A stretch of 64,000 nucleotides of DNA, taken from NCBI GenBank assembly GCA_001045525.1, contig LDWW01000012.1, forward strand, positions 59,926 to 123,925, given 5' to 3'. Below are positions 59,141-64,000 of the stretch, piece by piece. The notes beneath the pieces are model-generated. The model was not told the DNA's origin, ran no database searches, and worked only from the letters and a program-made list of their open reading frames with translations. A program made the position numbers and the translations under genes. The first letter of the stretch is position 1. The number at the start of each line of letters is the position of its first letter. The stretch comes from Chitinispirillum alkaliphilum. Lineage in GTDB: Bacteria; Fibrobacterota; Chitinivibrionia; Chitinivibrionales; Chitinispirillaceae.

Positions 59141-60147
59141 ATATTCTCCTCCCCCTTGAATACCGTTACCCTTCCCCGCCCTGTTATCTCTGCTCTCAAT
59201 GGCCTGTTCGTTTGCATATTGTTCACCCATATTCTTTCTCCCAGCGTACCCGATTCCCTGGCAACACCCATAACTGAAATTCTTATGTTACTGTTTGAAA
59301 AACCAATCATCACCTGATCCCCCCTGCCCACAAGTGGTACATCCCGTAGCATGCGGTCATGGAGGACCGTCCCCTGAGTTATCGTTCTTAATGCCTTTTT
59401 TCCATTCAGCTCAGCCAAGTCCCGTATGGGAGCGCTTGCCAGATGTGTCACATCCATAGAGATAAGAGTACAGTTCTCTGCACTTAAAAGCGCATTACGC
59501 TCTATCCTTGCCTTTGCTGCAACTACAGTTGATTTCACCGTAACAAAACAGGAAACGGGTATCCGGGTGCTGACATTGCCCTGTTTTATTTCCATCATTA
59601 TGCTGGTGTTTGCCCTGGGAAAAGGTGAAGATAGTTCAGAAAATGAGACCTGTGCCTCTGCTCTGAACATTTTCCAGGACCTGTGTTCATTTCTGATGGT
59701 AAGTTCCCATTCTCCATCACCCCATGCGACGTTTTCTTTGAAAAACTGATGGATCTTCTCTTTATAGTCCTCAACTTTTGCCTCAACATAGTCGGTGCTC
59801 ACTCTCACACGTCCATGACCCGATGAGAAAAATGTCACATTTTCAAAATGGGGCTGAAGGTGAAAAATTATCAGATCCTCCGGGTTAATAAATCTGCTGT
59901 GACCCGGTGGGGCTGATTGTCCTGCAGATTTGCCAGATATTTCCTCCGCCAGTGCAATGTCATCAGCTACAATATCCCCAAGGTCTCCAACTCTGATAAG
60001 TGTGTCATTTACCGTTACCGATTCATTAAAGCGGATCATAACATCTACATTTGAAGCCCAGGCGTGTGTGGATATAATCATTTGGATTATAATCGATAAA
60101 GCACACCATCCGATCCCGTTTTGCAGAGTTTTATGAGCCGCCACCAT
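59137..60147 (-). CDS. flgA: Flagellar P-ring formation chaperone FlgA
   Basis: This periplasmic chaperone helps FlgI assemble. It has 336 residues, longer than E. coli FlgA, with an N-terminal hydrophobic segment (about 10-30), a first domain of about 100 residues (to about 150) and the SAF-type C-terminal domain (about 200-335). The SAF region shows VVAAKARIERNALLSAENCTL, RDLAELNGKKALRTITQGTVL and NSNIRISVMGVARESGTLGERIWVNN, which includes the FlgA-typical GxxGExIxVxN motif. The gene starts three bases after flgG and overlaps flgH. Confidence 0.92.
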   Translation of the reverse strand: MVAAHKTLQNGIGWCALSIIIQMIISTHAWASNVDVMIRFNESVTVNDTLIRVGDLGDIVADDIALAEEISGKSAGQSAPPGHSRFINPEDLIIFHLQPHFENVTFFSSGHGRVRVSTDYVEAKVEDYKEKIHQFFKENVAWGDGEWELTIRNEHRSWKMFRAEAQVSFSELSSPFPRANTSIMMEIKQGNVSTRIPVSCFVTVKSTVVAAKARIERNALLSAENCTLISMDVTHLASAPIRDLAELNGKKALRTITQGTVLHDRMLRDVPLVGRGDQVMIGFSNSNIRISVMGVARESGTLGERIWVNNMQTNRPLRAEITGRGRVTVFKGEENI

Positions 60148-60150
60148 TAT

Positions 60151-60939
60151 TTACCTCTTGAGATTGTTTGCGATCTGAAGCATCTCTTCAGCCACCTGAA
60201 TCGATTTGGAAACAATTTCAAACGCACGCTGTGCGGTAATCATGCTCACCATCTCATCAACAATCCTGACATTTGAAGCCTCTGTGTAGTGCTGAATGAT
60301 AGTACCTGCCCCCTCTTCTCCGGGGTAGGAAAAAACAGGAAGTCCACTTGCATCCGTTGTGGCGTAGAGATTTCCACCAAGTGACTTGAGTCCCGATGGA
60401 TTGATGAAACGTACAAGTTCAATCTGACCGATCTCCATTGAAGTCTCATCCCCGGGCATCATCACAGAAACCCTTCCGTCCGGAGCTACCTGAAAACTCT
60501 GACTGCCCTCGGGGATGGTTATCTGGGGAAGAAGCTGAAAGCCTGAAGAGGTCACAATGGTTCCGTCACTGCTAAGTTTAAACGAACCATCTCTTGTATA
60601 GGCTGAAGAGCCATCCGGGAGCATAATCTGATACATACCTTCACCCTGAATAGCAAGATCAAGGGGGTTATCAGTTTGATTGAGAGATCCCTGCTCAAAG
60701 ATACGCTGAGTTCCGGCAGACCTCACTCCAAGCCCTACCTCAATGCCCGCAGGAGCCATTCCGCCCTCGAAATTGCGCACTCCCGGTTCACGCAGGGTCT
60801 GATACATCAGATCCTGAAACTCCACCCTTGAGCGTTTAAAACCGATAGTGTTGACATTTGACAGGTTGTTTGAAATGGTGTCCATATAAAGTTGCTGGGC
60901 TTCCATTCCTGTTGCCGCTGTCATCATGCTTCTCATCAT
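60151..60939 (-). CDS. flgG: Flagellar distal rod protein FlgG
   Basis: This is the distal rod subunit, 262 residues. The N-terminal rod signature is MMRSMMTAATGMEAQQLYMDT and SNNLSNVNTIGFKRSR, then SVGVRSAGTQRIFEQGSLNQT-like region (VRSAGTQRIFEQGSLNQTD) and the C-terminal ITAQRAFEIVSKSIQ. It is exported by the flagellar type III system without cleavage. A second ATG three bases later is possible. AAAGGA lies ten bases before the ATG. It follows flgF by 25 bases, and flgA begins three bases after its stop. Confidence 0.97.
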   Translation of the reverse strand: MMRSMMTAATGMEAQQLYMDTISNNLSNVNTIGFKRSRVEFQDLMYQTLREPGVRNFEGGMAPAGIEVGLGVRSAGTQRIFEQGSLNQTDNPLDLAIQGEGMYQIMLPDGSSAYTRDGSFKLSSDGTIVTSSGFQLLPQITIPEGSQSFQVAPDGRVSVMMPGDETSMEIGQIELVRFINPSGLKSLGGNLYATTDASGLPVFSYPGEEGAGTIIQHYTEASNVRIVDEMVSMITAQRAFEIVSKSIQVAEEMLQIANNLKR

Positions 60940-60964
60940 AGTGATCTATCCTTTAAGAAATTCA

Positions 60965-61699
60965 TTAGCCGACTCTCCCCACCTCATTTACCGCTTTCTG
61001 AAGCGTCTCATCCTGTGCGTGAAGCGCCTTCTGATCTGCTTCATAGTTTCTGTGAGCGGAAATCATATTCACCATATTACGGATCATGTCTACATTGGAG
61101 CCTTCTATATAGCCCTGACGAAGGGAAAACTGTGTTGCCCTGAGCTCAGGTTCTCCCGGAATCCTTGGCCTGAACTGGCTGTTGCCGCTGCGAAGCATAT
61201 CGTAGGGTTTGGCAAAATCAACTATATTGATCACTCCCTTACTTTCACCTTTTTGTATAACCTCGCCAGATTCCGTTACATTAATCGGTAAATCAGGTTC
61301 AACCCGTATGTAACCTTCCGTTCCCATAACCTTGGAGCCGTCACTTGTCACTATAAGCCCATCGGCATTAAGAGAGAACCTTCCGTTACGTGTGTACCGT
61401 ACTCCTTCAGGGCTCATTACTTTAAAAAACCCATCCCCTCTGATGCAAAAATCCAACGGTGAATCAGTCTGTTTCAGTGTACCTTCACGAAAATCCACAT
61501 AAACATCGTCGGCCTTTATTTGGCGGTTGGCAAAAACCTGGTTTTGATCATTGGTGAGATAGTTTTGATACGCTCTGGTGAACATACCACTCTGTTTGAA
61601 ACCTGTGGTATTAACATTTGCCAAATTGTTTGCAATCTGATCCTGTTTTTGCGTTAGAGTGGTCATTCCCTGGGTTGCGGTATAGAGTCCCTGAATCAT
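60965..61699 (-). CDS. flgF: Flagellar proximal rod protein FlgF
   Basis: This rod protein has 244 residues and is a FlgG paralogue. The N-terminal rod motif is MIQGLYTATQGMTTLTQKQD and NNLANVNTTGFKQSG; the C-terminal motif is MVNMISAHRNYEADQKALHAQD. The DFREGTLKQTDSPLDFCIRG segment is typical of FlgF/FlgG and was used to place it as the proximal rod protein FlgF in the usual flgF-flgG order. AAGGAG lies before ATG 61699, and a sigma-54-like promoter is about 50 bases upstream. It is the first gene of the operon. Confidence 0.93.
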   Translation of the reverse strand: MIQGLYTATQGMTTLTQKQDQIANNLANVNTTGFKQSGMFTRAYQNYLTNDQNQVFANRQIKADDVYVDFREGTLKQTDSPLDFCIRGDGFFKVMSPEGVRYTRNGRFSLNADGLIVTSDGSKVMGTEGYIRVEPDLPINVTESGEVIQKGESKGVINIVDFAKPYDMLRSGNSQFRPRIPGEPELRATQFSLRQGYIEGSNVDMIRNMVNMISAHRNYEADQKALHAQDETLQKAVNEVGRVG

Positions 61700-61749
61700 G
61701 CGCTGTTTTCTCCTTCAAGAAGATTTCAAATTCTTCAACAAGGCTTACA

Positions 61750-61765
61750 AGCATAAAGCGTGCCT
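61750..61765 (-). promoter_or_regulatory. Sigma-54-like promoter of the flgF operon
   Basis: On the minus strand the bases read AGGCAC, GCTTT, ATGCT. GG and GC are separated by exactly ten bases as in sigma-54 promoters, with the -24 box matching at five of six positions (TGGCAC) and the -12 box at three of five. The ATG of flgF is about 50 bases downstream. Sigma-54 control of rod and ring genes is known in many diderm bacteria. Confidence 0.6.
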
Positions 61766-61974
61766 GTTTTTAAGGCACCACACAACTCCATGTTTTTTGG
61801 TCAGATAAGGCTGTGAAGGTTTCTTAACAAATTCTCCCCAAAGACATTTTCTTCCCCATCAGAGGCATTTTTTTCCGTTCATATCAAATAAAGGAATAGA
61901 ATGAAACGTAGGTTTGGGATGGAAAAAGTTATATTTATCCCTCTTTACGAAACTTTTCCTCAAGGATTTTGCAA

Positions 61975-62511
61975 ATGACTCCCAATATTAATGAATTACA
62001 TCCCAAAAAAATCACTCCCACTACAGATGTTAAAGAGATTGACTGGGACAGTTGGGAATTTACCGAACAAGCGGTTCTCTGTTTTGTTCGGGACAATGAT
62101 CAGCTTATGCTGATACACAAAAAAACAGGACTGGGAAAAGGAAAGATCAATGCTCCGGGTGGAAGAATCGAACAGGGAGAAACCCCCCTTGAAGCAGCCG
62201 TGCGGGAAACAGAAGAAGAAACCGGGATCATCCCCAAAGACCTGGTTCTCATGGCTGACCTTCAGTTTATATTTACCGATGGATACTCACTGAGAGGAAA
62301 AGTGTTTTTCGCCGCCTCATACACCGGAGTCATGGCAAATACTCCTGAAGCAGATCCGTTCTGGTGCCCTGTGCATGATATCCCCTACGCCAGGATGTGG
62401 GCAGATGATATTCTTTGGCTGCCACCTGTTCTTAAGGGTAAAAAAATGACAGGCAGGTTTATTTTTGATAATGATACAATGCTAAGCCATCAGCTGCTCG
62501 AAGGGATCTGA
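61975..62511 (+). CDS. Nudix hydrolase
   Basis: This is a Nudix pyrophosphohydrolase of 178 residues. The Nudix box is GGRIEQGETPLEAAVRETEE followed by ETGI, which fits GX5EX7REUXEEXGU. The neighbouring strands (VLCFVRDNDQLMLIHKKTG, DLQFIFTDGYSLRGKVFFAASY) and the C-terminal PYARMWADDILWLPPVLKGKK resemble 8-oxo-dGTP/oxidised purine nucleoside diphosphatases (MTH1-like). Start ATG 61975 follows AAGGA; the in-frame TTG at 61969 is unnecessary. It is alone, between the flgF promoter and the FKBP gene. Confidence 0.88.
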   Translation: MTPNINELHPKKITPTTDVKEIDWDSWEFTEQAVLCFVRDNDQLMLIHKKTGLGKGKINAPGGRIEQGETPLEAAVRETEEETGIIPKDLVLMADLQFIFTDGYSLRGKVFFAASYTGVMANTPEADPFWCPVHDIPYARMWADDILWLPPVLKGKKMTGRFIFDNDTMLSHQLLEGI

Positions 62512-62823
62512 TACACAGAGCCTCTGCATAACTGCTTCTGCGGTGTATACAAATTCAACTCCGATAACTCTTTTGGGTAATTCCGGACTGATAACTTGAC
62601 CACAGTGCTGTAATGCTCTATTTTCCTTTAATGCCGGTTATATTCTGATCTTTCAAATTTTGACATCTTTTGCCCGCCATTTTAACCACTGCTTTTCGAA
62701 CCAACCGGCTTACACAGGGCAATTCTATCAAAGCGTTTACAACTCTACGCATTTTTAACGATACCGGAACTGGTACCCTACCATGTCAATATCAGCCGGT
62801 ACACAACTAAAGGAGAACCAATA
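62512..62823. other. Intergenic region upstream of the FKBP gene
   Basis: These 312 bases hold no gene. A perfect -35 box TTGACA at 62660-62665 has no good -10 box at 17 bases (TAACCA), so a promoter is only possible. Near the start codon AAAGGAG is six bases ahead of ATG 62824. Confidence 0.45.
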
Positions 62824-63261
62824 ATGGCTTCTGCTAAAAATGGAAACACCGTCAAGGTTCATTATACTGGAAAACTGGATGATCAAACCGTATTTGATTC
62901 TTCCGTTGACCGTGAACCCCTTGAGTTTACAATTGGAAACCACCAGGTGATAAACGGTTTTGAACAGGCTGTTGAAGGGATGGAAGTTGGGGAGAAAAAA
63001 AATGTCAGCATAGATGCAGAAAATGCCTACGGCCCTCACCTTGACGAGCTTGTGATGTCTGTATCAAAAGATCAGTTCCCACCTGACATTGCCCCCGAAA
63101 TTGGAAAAAGTGTAAACGTTCAGGACAGCCAGGGCACTCAGTACACTATGAAAATCACCAATACTGATGAAAAAAGTGTAACTCTCGATGCCAATCATCC
63201 TCTGGCAGGGAAAAATCTAAACTTCGATATCGAACTTGTAGAGATTGTCCCGGAGCAATAA
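62824..63261 (+). CDS. SlyD-like FKBP-type peptidyl-prolyl isomerase
   Basis: This is a cytoplasmic cis-trans prolyl isomerase and chaperone of 145 residues. The FKBP core is split by an insert-in-flap domain, as in SlyD: VKVHYTGKLDDQTVFDSS at the start, then FTIGNHQVINGFEQAVEGM, the insert (about 70-120, YGPHLDELVMSVSKDQFP), and the closing strand NFDIELVEI. The tail lacks the histidine-rich nickel-binding end of E. coli SlyD. AAAGGAG gives a good ribosome binding site before ATG 62824. It stands alone with a hairpin after it. Confidence 0.92.
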   Translation: MASAKNGNTVKVHYTGKLDDQTVFDSSVDREPLEFTIGNHQVINGFEQAVEGMEVGEKKNVSIDAENAYGPHLDELVMSVSKDQFPPDIAPEIGKSVNVQDSQGTQYTMKITNTDEKSVTLDANHPLAGKNLNFDIELVEIVPEQ

Positions 63262-63281
63262 GTCCCTCTCCCCGGAATTCA

Positions 63282-63312
63282 GACCTGCAGGTCACACTGT
63301 ATCCTGCAGGTC
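63282..63312 (+). terminator. Hairpin after the FKBP gene
   Basis: GACCTGCAGG and CCTGCAGGTC form a perfect ten-base stem around an 11-base loop, 20 bases after the FKBP stop. It is followed by TTCAACAT rather than a T-run, so termination may be partial. Confidence 0.6.
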
Positions 63313-63372
63313 TTCAACATCAGGTCATCAAAAAAAATACCGCTTTTACACAGGATACGAGGAACTGTTCTA

Positions 63373-63864
63373 ATGATAGAACTGACAGAAGAGATGGTTG
63401 TAAGATCATGGGAATGGATGGATTCGATGGAGATAGATGAGATTCATTCTATGGTGGATCAATTGGGTGATGAGCAGCCTGATATCCTCTCCTACCTTGT
63501 TGATGCGGGTAAAGATATTCTTAACCAGCAGGAACGTGAAAAGCTGATTTTTATGGGAGTGGCCACATGGAAAATAATCAGAGATGTTGTTACAAAGCCC
63601 CCGTTTATAAATCTGGATTTATTAAGTGAAAAGGAAGAACTCAATTTCAGGATGCTTGAATACCTGGCGGGAGAACCCGACAACCAGTTCAGGGATACAG
63701 TAGAGATGATCATGGGCAAATATCCCCAAACTGCCCTCCTCACCTTCATTACTGAACTTATTATTGACGAAAATGAAGACCTTATTTCGTTGAAAAAAGA
63801 TAATTCCGGAATAATCGCAATTTACATCAAAACCATTATAGACTGTTTCGAAGAAGCCGCATAA
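63373..63864 (+). CDS. Conserved-looking acidic helical protein, unknown
   Basis: I do not recognise this protein of 163 residues. It is acidic and almost all alpha-helical, without a signal peptide, membrane helix or metal motif. It opens with IELTEEMVVRSWEWMDSMEIDEI and has a regular helical pattern with LSYLVDAGKDILNQQERE and LEYLAGEPDNQFRDTVEMIM. Its length, coding-like composition and a G-rich segment before ATG 63373 support a real gene. Helix-bundle architecture suggests a protein-binding or regulatory role, but this is weak. It follows the FKBP gene on the same strand after a hairpin. Confidence 0.65.
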   Translation: MIELTEEMVVRSWEWMDSMEIDEIHSMVDQLGDEQPDILSYLVDAGKDILNQQEREKLIFMGVATWKIIRDVVTKPPFINLDLLSEKEELNFRMLEYLAGEPDNQFRDTVEMIMGKYPQTALLTFITELIIDENEDLISLKKDNSGIIAIYIKTIIDCFEEAA

Positions 63865-64000
63865 TACTGCGCTTTACCCTGGAGGTATTTGGATTTCCGT
63901 TAAGAGGCCTCTAAATCCTCCGATTGGGGACTTTGGGATTTTGTTTCCGGTTTTTCTCTCACTTTCCGCTCACGCTGCCTGTCCTGAGCTCCCAGTCGAA

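Overview
The window is one chromosomal stretch of a motile, diderm (LPS-type outer membrane) bacterium. Outer-membrane evidence is the TamA/TamB pair, the flagellar P- and L-ring genes (flgI, flgH, flgA), an Mla-type lipid ABC transporter and a LpxL/HtrB-like acyltransferase. The flagellin genes have sigma-28 promoters, and at least three operons have sigma-54 (-24/-12) promoters. A type III glutamine synthetase, short flagellins, WD40/caspase-like exported proteins and large BON-domain proteins together suggest Fibrobacterota (Chitinispirillum-like) or a neighbouring FCB lineage. That placement is an inference from gene content only. No rRNA, tRNA, CRISPR array or prophage was seen.

Layout. 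1-5.1 kb (+): the end of an AI-2E family permease, mlaE-mlaF-mlaD, then aroK-aroC. 5.1-8.8 kb (-): a translationally coupled envelope operon (DUF3047 protein, flippase-like protein, GT4 glycosyltransferase, LpxL-like acyltransferase) behind a consensus sigma-54 promoter. 8.9-12.5 kb (-): an LPP20/DUF4384-like exported protein preceded by a WD40-pseudocaspase. 12.7-14.3 kb (+): two DUF2914 paralogues, one with ten 15-residue acidic repeats. 14.3-22.7 kb (-): an UshA-like/thioredoxin-fold fusion, a second AI-2E permease, a histidine kinase, glnN with its own sigma-54 promoter, and an AsmA-like protein. 22.8-24.6 kb (+): an NtrC-type activator and a YbgC-like thioesterase. 24.8-30.4 kb: a DUF4168 protein, typA, and a BON-BON / CBS-BON divergent stress cluster. 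30.5-32.5 kb (+): two flagellin genes, each with a sigma-28 promoter and a conserved leader hairpin. 32.8-37.0 kb: a CPA2 antiporter with UspA and EIIA-like domains, divergent from a MscS channel. 37.0-38.3 kb: a RAYT transposase inside nested inverted repeats. 38.7-44.9 kb (+): an arsenic region (thioredoxin-CcdA fusion, an exported orphan, arsR, arsC, a broken UspA remnant, acr3, a proton antiporter). 45-48.5 kb (-): a small cold-shock-like protein, mtnA and an EF-G paralogue. 48.8-55.4 kb: a SprT-like protein, then tamB-tamA. 55.8-57.4 kb (+): a PHP phosphoesterase. 57.4-61.7 kb (-): the flgF-flgG-flgA-flgH-flgI operon with a sigma-54-like promoter. 62-63.9 kb (+): Nudix, SlyD-like FKBP, and an unknown protein.

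How it fits together. Sigma-54 appears to join nitrogen assimilation (glnN), early/middle flagellar assembly (flgF operon) and an envelope glycolipid operon, with an NtrC-type activator encoded in the same window. Late flagellar genes (flagellins) use sigma-28 and carry a structured leader that displays an identical AGGGGAAG loop in both copies, which suggests CsrA-type translational control. The most unusual protein system is the exported WD40-pseudocaspase with its LPP20/DUF4384 partner: both expected caspase catalytic residues are replaced.
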